Positions 1-10,777 of a DNA stretch of 64,000 nt are shown here, in pieces. The notes under the pieces were generated by a model. That model was not told the origin of the DNA and ran no database searches. It saw only the letters and a list, made by a program, of their open reading frames with translations. A program made the translations under genes and the position numbers. This DNA is from Rhynchospora pubera (Eukaryota > Streptophyta > Magnoliopsida > Poales > Cyperaceae): assembly GCA_028095005.1 (NCBI GenBank), contig CM051460.1:235494742-235558741 (forward strand), read 5' to 3'. How positions within the stretch are numbered: the first letter of the stretch is position 1; each line of letters begins with the position of its first letter.

Positions 1-6
1 AAAGAA

Positions 7-2035
7 GAGTAAAATTTTCAGGAGGTCACTAAACTTTATAAATTGTTCATTTTCGGTCACTGAACTTTGATTTGTCCTACTATAACCCTTCAACTTTGAT
101 TTTGTCCGATTTTCGTCCCTCTGTCACGCTCCCAATGACTTCCGTTTAGTTTATCACGTTAGGTGCACAATTTTGCGGTCTGAAACAAAGCTTCAACTCT
201 CTCCTCTCTCTTTTATCACCTCCGTCTCTCTTTTAATCTATCTGATCTCACAAGAAATAAAATCAACTCTCTCTCAGAACCCTAGCGGACCTTTCTCTCT
301 TTTCAACTTATCTTACCTCTTTTGACCCTTTCTCTCTCACAATGGAAGCTGTCAATGTGAACAATCTTCAACGCTGCCATTGCAACGAGGTCATTCACTT
401 GACAACGTCATGGACACACAATAATCCCAGGAGAAGATTCTTTGGCTGCAGATTTTATGGGGTAAATACCTATTGTCACTAATTTCAATCTTGAAAAGGT
501 ACAATTATTCAGATTTAATAGGTATATACTTGTTAATTTTATAGAAACCGGGAGCATGCCGATTCTTTCGATGGTATGATGAACCAATTCCAGCCCAATC
601 AAAGGAAGTCATTAATGGATTGCTTAGGCGATTAAATAATTTAGAAAGAGAGAAGGAGGCTATGGAATCCAAGAAAAATCGTGTCATTGTAATTTTAGTA
701 ATTTTAGTAGTTTCATTGGTATTAATATTAGGTATAGTTTAAGTGTTAATTGTGCCTTCTGTTACTGTATGTTTAATCCTAAATTAGGCAGAGTGATGAT
801 AGTAGCAGCTCTATTGTGACTGTATGTTTAATCCTTTACTTTGTTTAATTTGTATCTTATGTTTAATCCTTTACCGGATATGTGAATCGGTACCAGTCAT
901 TCTGTGCATTTGGGATCCGTACCAGTCCTACTATGGAGCAGCACCTACTATTTATCATTAAAGGTGTATTTGAGAATAAAAAAATTGATGATTGCTTGCT
1001 TTGAAATTTAGTTGATTTTTATTTATTGATTATACGGCCACACTAGAAGACTTCTTGTCAGAAACTGTTGAGGTTAATATTTTCTTAAACACGTGATCTT
1101 TTTTCTAAATTGTTGAAGGTTCAGTGACATAAAAGATGCTTTGCCTCATTTACCACACAAGGCATTCACAGTGTGTTCAATAGTCTGGCATGTATTATCC
1201 ATCAGTTTCTCCCTCAATCTGCACTAGAATTACAGTGGCGACTAGTGTAAAATAAAATTACAATCCATGAAATTGAGACCCCACCAATTCTTTGAAGTAG
1301 TCGCTTCTATGTACAAATTACAATCCATGAAATTGAAATAATGTTAAAAAGAAAATCGTTGGAAATACTTTAGTAAACAAAGGTAGTAATGAGTCCCTGG
1401 AACATCAGTACTGTGCCTAAAATTTAAATGGTACATCAGTACTGTGCCTAAATGGCATCATAAACGCTTGCATATTCAAGCCTACTATCTCTGTATCATA
1501 AATTGTATGAAATTGTAGCATTTGAGACTTACGATAGTTTGGTTTTTCAGCGAAGTGCTTTCGGTGTCTCATTTTCAACTCAGCGACAACAATCTCCAGA
1601 CTTTACCAGCAACTCAACAATAACATTCCTACTGTTTCGGAAGAGAGACAAGAGGAGGGTTACAGAAGTTCAATTAAAGTCTAAGAGAGAGATAACAGAA
1701 CGGGGATAAGTCGGCATGGGTTAGGAATAGAGAAAAAGTCTAAATAAGAGTCGCAAGGGTCTAAGTGATGAGAGGAATAGAGAGAAATTTTCTTTTTTCG
1801 CTTCCGATATGTCAAAGAGAGACACACGAAAGGGAATAAGTGATGAAGGAGGGTTTGATTAAGATCGCAACAATTTGCACCAACGTGATCAAATAAACGG
1901 AAGTATTTGGGAGCGGGACGGAGGGATGAAAATCGGACAAAATCAAAGTTGGAGGATTACAATAGGACAAATTTAAATTTAGGGACAAAAAATGGACAAC
2001 AATCAAAGTTTAGTGACTTCTCAGAAAATTTACTC
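7..2035. mobile_element. Mutator-like element (MULE) carrying a GRF zinc-finger gene
   Basis: The two ends are inverted repeats of about 165-170 bp (about 7-172 and 1868-2035). Both start GAGTAAAATTTTC or GAGTAAATTTTC and run into matching blocks such as CAACTTTGATTTTGTCCG and GCTCCCAA. The 9 bases after the right end (2036-2044, TTTAAAGAA) are matched by the 6 visible bases before the left end (1-6, AAAGAA); the other three lie outside the window. A 9-bp target duplication with long terminal repeats is the Mutator signature. No transposase is present, so it is non-autonomous. The interior has one spliced gene (342-742) and otherwise no convincing ORF; the 68-codon frame at 1503-1709 looks incidental. 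Confidence 0.88.
342..742 (+). CDS. Small GRF-type zinc-finger protein with C-terminal membrane segment
   Basis: There are two exons, 342-461 and 545-742. The donor is GG/GTAAAT and the acceptor TTTATAG/AAACC, joined in frame to give 105 residues. Residues 12-46 form a GRF zinc finger: C12 and C14 (CHC), the NNPRRRFFGC block ending at C36, then C45 followed by RFFRWYDE. Next come about 25 charged residues with coiled-coil character (LLRRLNNLEREKEAMESKK) and a 20-residue Val/Ile/Leu-rich segment at the C-terminus, likely a membrane anchor. This zinc finger, coil and tail-anchor layout is common among short plant GRF proteins of unknown function. GRF fingers in general bind single-stranded nucleic acid. 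It lies wholly inside a MULE, so it may be a captured or TE-borne gene. Confidence 0.72.
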
Positions 2036-2044
2036 TTTAAAGAA

Positions 2045-2689
2045 ATTACAATGTTTCTTTCATATTGTCTTTAATTGCTGATTATAAAATCAGATTTGCA
2101 TTAATTAATCAGTTTAATTAATTTGCGGTCCTTTGCTAGAACTCAAGATCTGAGTGCCTGTTTATATATGGTATTAAATCAGAAGGGAAAAAAAAAAGAA
2201 AAAGAAAAAAGAAACTATGACTACATCACCGTCAAAACAGAAATAAGATATCATAGTCAAGAAGCTTTCAGTGATGCAAATATATATATAACAACCTAAG
2301 TAGCTGTTATTAATTCGACGGCGCATTAGCGATTAGCCGGATATTTCCGCTGACACATTTGTGAATATGTAAGAAATGATGACTCTTTTTTATTATAAAA
2401 GTACGTTCTAATTAAAGATTAGCTGACCAGTTTCAGATATATAATTCATTGACATGGCCACACAGGGCTAATTTATTGTCTTTACATTCAAAAGAAATAG
2501 TGCGATTGTTAATAATAATGGGAAATAATTAGCTGTAATGAAATAGTCTTTTAATTTCCGATCGCTATCAAAGAGTTCTAAGTTGAAAAGGAAGGATTAA
2601 TTATGAAAAAATATATATTATTTATCTTAGGCGCCGTTACGCGTGGTTTTAATCCTAATTTCATTAAAAAAATAAGATATATATATATA
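2045..2689. other. AT-rich intergenic DNA, no gene seen
   Basis: No ORF, RNA gene or clear repeat boundary is visible. The segment ends in a short (TA)n tract at about 2676-2688 that borders the first fold-back element. Confidence 0.6.
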
Positions 2690-3087
2690 GAAAGCCTTCA
2701 ATCAAAGCGCTTTGACCGGAGTCCCGATTAAACCCCGTCAAATCTCAATTTTGGAAGTTCAAACGACCGATCCAAACCGTCAAATATGATCTCCATATTG
2801 AAATCTCCTTACCGACCAAAATTTTCATTTTTTTTGAAATTTTTAAGTATTTTTTCGGATTTTCAAAAATCGTTAATCTAATTTGTTCTGAACCCTACAA
2901 AAATTGTTATTTTCGAAAATCCGAAAAAAATATTTAAAAATTTTAAAAAAATGAAAATTTTTGTCGGCAAGGAGATTTCAATATGGAGATCATATTTGAC
3001 TGTTCGGATCGGTCATTTGAACTTTCAAATTTGAGAACTGACGGGGTTTAACCGGAACTCTGGTCAAAGCGCTTTGATTGAATCCTT

Positions 3088-3089
<2 letters not shown>
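2690..3089. mobile_element. Fold-back element, terminal type 1, flanked by (TA)n
   Basis: Nearly the whole 400 bp is one inverted repeat. The left arm begins CAATCAAAGCGCTTTGACC and the right arm ends GGTCAAAGCGCTTTGATTG. Inside each arm lies the shared core (CCGATCCAAACCGTC, then ATATTGAAATCTCC). The left edge abuts TATATATATA and the right edge abuts about 40 bp of (TA)n at 3092-3131. There is no coding capacity. A second copy with the same termini is at 60262-60587. Confidence 0.8.

Positions 3090-3091
<2 letters not shown>

Positions 3092-3131
<40 letters not shown>
3092..3131. repeat. (TA)n microsatellite
   Basis: A nearly pure run of TA dinucleotides fills the gap between two fold-back elements. 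Similar shorter tracts border every fold-back element up to 9800. Confidence 0.95.
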
Positions 3132-3135
<4 letters not shown>

Positions 3136-4724
3136 TTGCTATGGTGAGTCGCGACTCACGTGAGTCACGTTCAAAAACTCCTAAATCTGATTAAAAATGA
3201 CCGATCTAAATCATCCAATACGATCTCCCTATTAAAATATCCATGCAGACCAAATTTTATATTTTTTTAAAATTTTAAAGCCTTCATCACAAACCGTCTA
3301 ATACGATCTCCCTATTGAAATCTCTATGCAAACCAAATTTTATATATATATTTTTTTTAATTTTATGTATTTTTTCGGATTTTTAAACACTATTTTTTTA
3401 ACGGTTCATAACTAATTAGATTAACGATTTTCTAAAATTTTTAAAAAATATTTTAAAATTTCGAAAAAAAATATAAAATTTGATTTTCATAGAGATTTCA
3501 ATAGAGATATCGTATTAGATAGTTTGTGATGAAGGCTTAAAACCTAGGATATCAAATAAATTTATAACCTAGAGCTAACCTCATTAATAGTTTCGAATAT
3601 AGCTTTAATGTCGAACCCAAGGGACGGATCTTTGAGTACCGGACTTATCATTTCTTAAAATCTAGACAGAAATATTATAAGAGTTTTTGAATAATATAAA
3701 GCTAAACAGTGCGTTAAAAGTAAATCTTTTTTATTGGTTTTTGAACTTGAAATAAAATAAGTCAAACTAATAATTATAAAACACGAAAAGTAAAGTCTTT
3801 TTGGGTTTTAAACAGAGATTAAGGCGTCTTAGGAGTCAGGCTTCACTTGTGTTTGGCTACCAAAACCCAAGTTAAGTACTTTCGCACCAAACTTGACATT
3901 TTAGCTACGATTGTCACTTTGCTCGGTCCGACCAAGGACTTACTCGGTCCGAGCAGGGGCAAAAGTGGGTTTAAATGGTTCATTATGCTTTAAGTCAGGG
4001 TTTATTGGTCAAAACTAGATATTCTAAACCTCAGTTTTCGCTTATTGGGACAGATACAGGTTCAATCACAATCTAACGTAATTAATTTGATTGGTTCACA
4101 ACTTTTGGTATAGAGTTCAATCAATTAAGCTTGTTTATTGAAGTTCGTTGGGATATTCAGAAGTCTTTTGGACTATTCTAAAAACTACACTTTTGGTGTT
4201 AACTAATTTTCCCTTTCGGATCTACAATTTATCCCAACTACTTGAATCAATTCTATCTTGTTTATCCTAACTTAGACTTACTAGATGCAGCTGTTCAACT
4301 AGAAAGTAATTAGTGATTTAACAAGAAGTTTAAAGCAAGCAATATATATAATTCTCAATAAGCAAAACCTCAAAGCATAATATAACATAACTAGTCAAAT
4401 AAACATCATCCAAACATCAAGATAATCCCCTAATCCTAATACATAAAATAACTAGTCTAATATAGTAGCAAGACAAACAATAAACAGTAGATAAGAGTAA
4501 AGATACAAGCACATCAAATCACAAGATAAAATCATAAAGAAATAAAATCAAATACTCTTTTATATTCCAAGTCGAGATCTGGTAGGCAATGAGGTGTTGA
4601 TGGATGGTGGTCACGCTCGTCAATTGTTGCCATTGTCTTCTACAACCAAACTCCAATGATTCCCAATGGTGAAGGAGACAAATAAGGCCTTAAGAAAGTA
4701 GAATAGGGTATAGTAGGTAGCCTC

Positions 4725-6487
4725 TGTTAGGAAGTGTGTAATTTTCATTTATTTTGCTAATTACAAGTTAATTAAGCCAAGAACATCACACACAAAGAGA
4801 TCTAGTACATAAGCTATTCAAACACACGAGAAAAGGGTTGGAAGTATACCTCTCTTGGTATCGCAACCAAGAGACTCGTTCCAACGGTTTGGTGTCGGTG
4901 GCGTGCTCTCCAAGAACCTCCACGCCGTGCGCCTCGAGTCCACTAAGGAATTAACCACCTTCTCAAACCAATTATGCTAGTAATTAGGAGAAGTGTGTCT
5001 AATTCCAAAGCTTTCCCTCTTCAAGTTAATTCTCCAATTAATTTTGTGGAAAAGCTTGCTCAACACATGAGCTAGGTGGTGTGTGGAAGAGAGAAAGAGG
5101 AATAGAAAATTCTGAAATTTTCTTCCTCTTCTTGTGAGGTGCGGCCAAAGAGAGAAGGAGAGAGAGAGGTGTGTGGAGGCTAGGGTTTGCTCCCAAAGAA
5201 CACCCCTTTATATAGACCTCATACCCTAGCTTTCATCCAAATTTTGATGGACAAAATTGCCCCTCTATAGTCGCACCTACCTACCCCCTTTTGTGGGTTG
5301 GGCCTCAAGTCAAGTTGAGCCCAATAGTCTTCCATTTTATTACACCTTCCATTTGGCATTAAATTAACTAATTAATTTAAGGCCCAATTTGCTCATTTTA
5401 TTAAATGTGTTGATTATTATTAATTATTAACTATTTAATAATTAATATGGAATTAGTCAATGCATTTAATTATTTCGATATGATCTATTTGACTTAATTA
5501 ATCATAACGGTCCATAACGGTATACGATTAATTAATCAACTTATCATATTTTGCAAAACCAATTGTTGCAAATAAACAATTAATGCACGTGTGGTTAAAC
5601 ACCTTATTATGTGTGACCCTTTGAGGATTTATGCTATGTTGGACATGGAATTAAATCGCTATTTAATCCAATAATCATAAGCGGTTTCTAGCAACACGTT
5701 ATGATTCCCAATTCGCATAAATAGTGTACAGCTACAAAATTTCAATCCTGCATAAGAGAACAATTATGATTCTCTATTTTGATTCTTATGTCACACGATA
5801 TCATCGTATAATCCAGGATAGGAACGTGTCATTCTTGCAGATTATACGTTTCTTGATCTAGAGATAATTGTATCAGTTGCTAGCAAACAATCTATCTCCA
5901 TCAAGGGGCCCAAACAGATATCGTCACTCACTAAGTGAATTAATGAGGGACATACGGTTTTCTTGATAATTAGCTTTTCCCCGCACAATTCAAGAATACT
6001 TAAATCAAGTCCGTATAGCAGCCTTTATCAGGAATCAGCGGTAGACATGATTTATAGTATCTATCCTCATGTGGAAAAGATAATCATCTCAAACTTAGAA
6101 CCAAAATCATAACGAAATAAATAATGACACGTAACACAATCCATATATTTATTTCGTGGGGTCCAGTCCTGTACTATGTTCTATAACATATACATATGCA
6201 ATTAAGTTGGTTACTCTTAACCTATGATTTATAGAACTTAATCATGACTTAATCTGCATACTAATCTTATTGATAACTAATGTTCTCTGTTAATTATCAA
6301 GATTATGGACTTTTAGATTTATCGTTGTCATTTACTACTAAATGAATAACAGTGATCTATAATTCAGATCCTCAACCTGAATGAACTGTCAACGATTAAA
6401 TCAAAGAACAAATGATCTGAAATCATCAATGACATAAACTATAGAAGTGGCCGAAATAAGATTGGCTCCTAGGACATATCTCTAACA
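4725..6487 (-). mobile_element. Solo LTR of a Ty1/copia (Angela-like) element, copy 1
   Basis: The 1763-bp LTR begins TGTTAGGAAG and ends ATCTCTAACA, with a perfect 5-bp target duplication GCCTC (4720-4724 and 6488-6492). On the minus strand it starts TGTTAGAGATATGTCCTAGG, the style of long copia LTRs of the Angela/BARE type. A minus-strand TATA box (TATATAAAGG) lies near 5207-5216, which supports the orientation. No internal coding region or second LTR is present, so it is a solo LTR left by recombination. Copies 2 and 3 are at 34077-35822 and 41341-43120. Confidence 0.9.
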
Positions 6488-6629
6488 GCCTCTTCTTTCC
6501 AAAGCGTGGTAGAGGTATATATGGATGTTCTCAAGTGCATAGAGAGAAGGTTTTGATGCTTAGGCAAGGAAAGATGCCAAAAAATCAGGTTTCCATGTTG
6601 AAAACCTTTCCAAACATGCTATGGCGGCC

Positions 6630-6780
6630 ATCTACTCGGACTAAGTGAGATGCCACTCGGACCGAGCGAAAGTATGGAACGTTTCTCTGGCGGCTACAGT
6701 GTACTCGGACCGAGTGAGAGGAGAAAGGCTGACTGCAGTCCAGTCGGATCGAGTGAAGTGCCACTCGGACCGAGTGAGGT
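6630..6780. repeat. Cluster of CTCGGACCGAG palindromes
   Basis: Five variants of the palindrome ACTCGGACCGAGT occur within 150 bp, two of them perfect (about 6703-6715 and 6764-6776). Two related GCTCGGTCCGA/CTCGGTCCGAG sites lie at 3925-3956 at the other end of the same LTR. Because the motif encodes LGPSE in one frame, a small ORF (6650-6907) shows repeated LGPSE; nothing else supports it as a gene. Confidence 0.7.
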
Positions 6781-7097
6781 GCTGAGAATTGCCTCCAATG
6801 CTAGAAATGAGCCATCTAGCGTGCGGGGAAGTGTCGGGAATCCATCCACACACTCCGATATCACCAGAAATCATCAAAACCTGTATAGAGAGAAAAAGAA
6901 AAAATGACGGCAGAGCCAAATTCTAGAAAAACATGACAATTCAATATGTAATTTGTTGGTTTAAGTCAAATTTGACTGCCAAGTACGGTCCAAATACCAA
7001 TAAATAATGATGATATCAATTTGGATCGGTCATTTTGAACTAGATCTAAAAGTTTTGAGCGCGACTCACTATAGCAAAACTCTATATACATATATAA

Positions 7098-7500
7098 AGT
7101 TTAACTACGGTGAGATGCATCACAAAAAGTCCTCCGTGAGTCCCGATCAAAACTCATAGATCTGATTCAAAATGACTGATCCAAACCGTCCAACATGATC
7201 TCCTTATTGAAATATCCATGCAGACCAAATTTTATAATTTTTTTAAATTTGTAAGTATTTTTTCGGATGTTTAAAAAATGTTATTTTTTGAACGGTTCAG
7301 AACTAAATAGATTGACGATTTTCTAAAATTTCAAAAAAATACTTACAAATTTTGAAAAAAATGTAAAATTTGGTCTTCATGAAGATTTCAATAGGAAGAT
7401 CATATTGGACGGTTTGGATCGGTCATTTTAAACCAGAGATAGGAGTTTTGATTGCGACTCACGGAGGGCCTTTTGTGATGCATCTAATCGTAGCTAAACT
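7098..7500. mobile_element. Fold-back element, terminal type 3
   Basis: The left arm AGTTTAACTACGGTGAGATGC is mirrored by the right arm ending GCATCTAATCGTAGCTAAACT. The arms contain the shared core (GATCCAAACCGTCCAACATG, TTATTGAAATATCC). TATATA lies on both sides. No coding capacity. Confidence 0.78.
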
Positions 7501-7524
7501 CTCTATATATATAGAGAGAGAGAG

Positions 7525-7925
7525 AGTTTTGCTATGGTGAGTTGCAACTCACTAAAGAATCCGTAAGTCGCGCTCAAAATTCCAATTAGTTTAAAATGAT
7601 CGATCCAAACCATCTAATACGATCTCCTTATTGAAATCTCCATACAGACTAAATTTTATAATTTTTTAAAAATTTTAAGTATTTATTTCAGATTTAAAAA
7701 AAACTGCTCTTTTTGAACGGTTCAGAACTAATTAGATTAATAATTTTCTAAAATTTCAAAAAAAACACTTAAAAATTTTGAAAAAATATAAAATTTGGTC
7801 TGCATGGAGATTTCGATAGGGAGATCATATTAGATGGTTTGGATCGGTCATTTTGAACTAGATTTTGAAATTTTGAGCGCGACTCACCGACCCTTTGGTG
7901 AGTTGCAACTCACCATAGCAAAACT
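7525..7925. mobile_element. Fold-back element, terminal type 2, intact copy
   Basis: The ends AGTTTTGCTATGGTGAGTTG and CAACTCACCATAGCAAAACT are perfect mirrors. The inner arms carry the shared core (CGATCCAAACCATC, TTATTGAAATCTCC). The flanks are TATATATAGAGAG and TATATATATATATAG. It is the same family as the split element at 3132-7081. Confidence 0.82.
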
Positions 7926-7949
7926 CTATATATATATATAGATAGAGAG

Positions 7950-8350
7950 ATTGGCTAAAGTATACTCCAGCATATAGATAGCCCGTATGCTGGAGTCATT
8001 TCTCACAATCTAAAATGCATACAGTCGATCCAAAGCTTTCAAATTGTTCTCCATATTGAAATCTCCTACGAAACTAAAATTTATATTTTTTCGAATTTTT
8101 TTACTATATATTATGCTATTTTAAAAAAAACATTGTAAAGGAGTTGTAAAGGAGTATTTCTGGCCCTTCAATTTGAAAATAGTATAATATATAGCAAAAA
8201 AATTCGAAAAAATGTAAAATTTGGTCTTGAAGGATATTTTTACATGGAGAACAACTTGAGCGGTTTGGATCGACTGTTTGAATTTTAGATTTTTAGAAAC
8301 GACTCTATCATACGTGTTTGATCCGTATGCTGGAGTATACTTTAGCCAAT
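7950..8350. mobile_element. Fold-back element, terminal type 4, copy a
   Basis: The ends ATTGGCTAAAGTATACTCC and GGAGTATACTTTAGCCAAT are exact inverses. The core (CGATCCAAAGC, CATATTGAAATCTCC) lies inside both arms. (TA)n flanks it. A sibling follows at 8371-8759 after only a 20-bp TA tract. Confidence 0.82.
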
Positions 8351-8370
8351 CTCTATATATATATATATAT

Positions 8371-8759
8371 ATTGATTAAAGTATACTGCAACATACAGAT
8401 CGTCCGTATGCTAGAGTCGTTTCTCAAAATCTAAAATTCATACAGTCGATCCGAATCATTGAAATCGTTCTCTATATTGAAATCTCTTAGGAAACCAAAT
8501 TTTTCATTTTTTAGAATTTTTTTTGCTATATATTATGCTATTTTCAAAAAACACTCTAAAGGAGTATTTCTGACCCTTCAATTTGAAAATAGCATAATAT
8601 ATAGTAAAAAATTCGAAAAAATATAAAATTTGGACTTGAAGGATATTTTTATATGGAGAACAACTTGAACGGTTTGGATCGACTGTTTGAATTTTAATTT
8701 TTGAGAAACGACTCCAGCATACGGGTTTGATTCGTATGCTGGAGTATACTTTAGCCAAT
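8371..8759. mobile_element. Fold-back element, terminal type 4, copy b
   Basis: The ends ATTGATTAAAGTATACTGC and GGAGTATACTTTAGCCAAT are slightly diverged inverses. The interior matches copy a closely, including the ATTTCTGACCCTTCAATTTG loop. An ORF of 96 codons on the minus strand is only a read-through of the arms. Confidence 0.8.
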
Positions 8760-9368
8760 ATATATATAAGTATATCGTACGATCCTAATTTCAAGAATTT
8801 ACTTATGAAATACTATATCTACTCCGAGTGAAGGCTGATAGGTAGAGTTAAAACTTAAAGACATTTTGTGACCCATAAGAAATAGCAAACACTCTCAACA
8901 AAATAGATTATATTGAAAACAAAATTTATTCCAGTTAAAAAATATAATACATTATATATTATACAATAAAGATAAAAAAGGTTAATATAATTCTAATGGA
9001 ATTTTAAAGTGGACAAAAATTTTTGACTGGTTTTTAGCCCTGATCAATCACAACGGTTTCTAATTTTAAATGAATTGTCTAGATTTCAACAAGAGCAAAA
9101 AATTTAGTCGTTTGCAAAATTTATGTAATTTAAAAATAAAATTAAAATAACTTTTATAGTTATATAATTTAGGTTGTTATTTACTTGTATAATTTGAGAA
9201 TTTACTGTTCATTCATTAAATATAATTTGATTAAATGTATAACGCTTAATCTTATCAATAATTAATTAATGGTGAGACATTTTAAATTACATCGAATTTG
9301 AAAAAAATAAACAAAAGAAGTATCTAAAGAAAAAAAAAGTACATATATACAATTTAACTTATATATAT
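8760..9368. other. AT-rich intergenic DNA, no gene seen
   Basis: Very AT-rich sequence between two (TA)n tracts. No ORF, RNA gene or defined repeat is visible. Confidence 0.55.
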
Positions 9369-9781
9369 GAGTAAATTTATTGTGAACCACGGTTCATATA
9401 AGCTTTTGTGCACCATGACCTTTTTGGTCGGTGGTTTCACAAATTGTCAAATCTAATTTAACCAACCCAATCTATATATTGAAATCTCATAAAAAATAAA
9501 ATTTTTCAATTTTTTTATTTTTTTTACTATTTTTTTGAATTTTTTAAATCTTGCCATTTTTTGCTATAAATACACTAATTTGTAAGCAAAAAATGACAAG
9601 TTTTAAAAAATTCAGAAAAAATAGTAAAAAAAATTTAAAAATTGTAAAATTTTGTTTTCTATTAGATTTCAATATATAGATTGGATTGGTTAATTTAAAT
9701 TTGTCAATTTGTAAAATCACCGATCAAACGGTCATGGTGCACAGAGCACTCTATGTATTATGGTTCACAATAGATTTACTC
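9369..9781. mobile_element. Fold-back element, terminal type 5, copy a
   Basis: The ends GAGTAAATTTATTGTGAACC and GGTTCACAATAGATTTACTC are inverses. The arms hold a shortened core (CCAACCCAATCTATATATTG). TATATA lies on both sides. A very similar copy of nearly equal length sits in the CYP94C intron at 17228-17641. Confidence 0.85.
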
Positions 9782-10027
9782 TCTCTATATATATATATAT
9801 ATAACTTTAATAATTATTTTCTTGGTTATCAAAAATATTGTCAAATAATATTAATTATCAATATACATTTTATGTTGGAAACATTACAAAGTTTGTCCCT
9901 TTTTTCTGCATATAAAATTTGAGTTCCCATGCCAGCGCCTTATCAAAAATAAAGGCGAAACAAAAAACTAGGAAGTATAAGATTATAACAATTAGTAAGA
10001 ATACATTCTAGCGGAGAAATAAAAATA

Positions 10028-10508
10028 AGAGAAAGTTCCGGTGCCACATTTTTTTTGTGCAAAAAATATCACATTTTAATTTTTATTTTAAATTTCAAAA
10101 TTTATAATATAATCGTCCGATCCAAACCGTTGATTTTGTTCATTCTAACGACGGATGCGTTGTCATATAATTTTATAATTTTTAAAATTCATTTGATGCT
10201 TGATCAAAAGGTAAAAAATGAACGGATCAAAATAACTAAAATAGATTAATCTAATATGTCCATTTTTCAACCTCTTGATCAAATAATAAATAAACTTTAA
10301 AAATTATAAAATTTTAGGACAACACATCTGTCATTAAAATAAAGAAAATCAATGGTTTGGATTGGACGATTATATTTAAAATTTTTAAATTTTAAAATAA
10401 AAAAGTAAAGTGTGGCATTAGTGGCACAAAAAAAGTGTGGTATTGGTGGCACAAAAAAAGTGTGATATTGGTGGCACAAAAAAAAATGTGGCAACGGAAC
10501 CTTGCTCT
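10028..10508. mobile_element. Fold-back element with core type B
   Basis: The arms start AGTTCCGGTGCCACATTT and end GTGGCAACGGAACCTTGCTCT. Inside lies core B (GATCCAAACCGTTGATTTTG, then TTGATGCTTGATC), mirrored on the right. Near the right end the unit GTGGTATTGGTGGCACAAAA is repeated about three times (10412-10480). Confidence 0.72.
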
Positions 10509-10777
10509 AAAAATAATGATAACAAAACTAAGCCCGGAACCTCGGTGGTAAAGAAATGGAAATCGCTGTCATAACTACGGTTAGCATATTAATTTTGTCT
10601 CCTTGGAGCATCTACTCAAAGAAAATAGCTATGCATGCAAGACGGATAAAGAAGCATTAGCCTTTTTCTATTGGAGAAACATGGAAATGTGATAGACAAT
10701 CGTTCATGCGTGAATTTCTTTTGCTTTATCTTTATGATTTGCTGTCGCTCACGTTGATAATGAGGGTCCCCGTGATC

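Larger units (their letters stand above)
3527..7018 (-). mobile_element. LTR (probably solo), TGAT...ATCA ends, itself split by a copia solo LTR
   Basis: The insertion starts TGATGAAGG and ends GATGATATCA. It is flanked by GTTTG (3522-3526) and ATTTG (7019-7023), a 5-bp target duplication with one change. Removing the nested 1763-bp LTR and one 5-bp duplication leaves about 1.72 kb, with no gag-pol ORF. The 5-bp duplication and TG..CA ends indicate an LTR. Its layout (a reverse-strand segment resembling TTCGACC near the end) resembles the second such LTR at 39455-40935, whose ends are also TGAT..ATCA, but the two do not look like the same subfamily. Strand is inferred from that likeness. Several CTCGGACCGAG palindromes lie at its two ends (3925-3956, 6633-6780). 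Confidence 0.65.
3132..7081. mobile_element. Fold-back element, terminal type 2, split by a nested LTR insertion
   Basis: The left end AGTTTTGCTATGGTGAGTCG (from 3132) is matched in reverse by GCGACTCACTATAGCAAAACT ending at 7081. An intact relative with the same ends is at 7525-7925. The right arm is interrupted at 3526/7019 by an LTR-type insertion (3527-7018). The left part also carries a secondary inverted duplication (about 3278-3538). Confidence 0.75.

Noticed and set aside
1503..1709. 68-codon ORF inside the MULE
   Set aside because: No domain, and it lies outside the spliced gene that does make sense.
6650..6907. Small ORF with repeated LGPSE
   Set aside because: The repeats come from a DNA palindrome inside an LTR; no start context, domain or splice support.
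3527..7018. Intact LTR retrotransposon
   Set aside because: No gag, protease, reverse transcriptase or integrase frame on either strand; the space is filled by another solo LTR.
8504..8794. 96-codon minus-strand ORF
   Set aside because: It reads through the arms of a fold-back element and has AT-driven composition.
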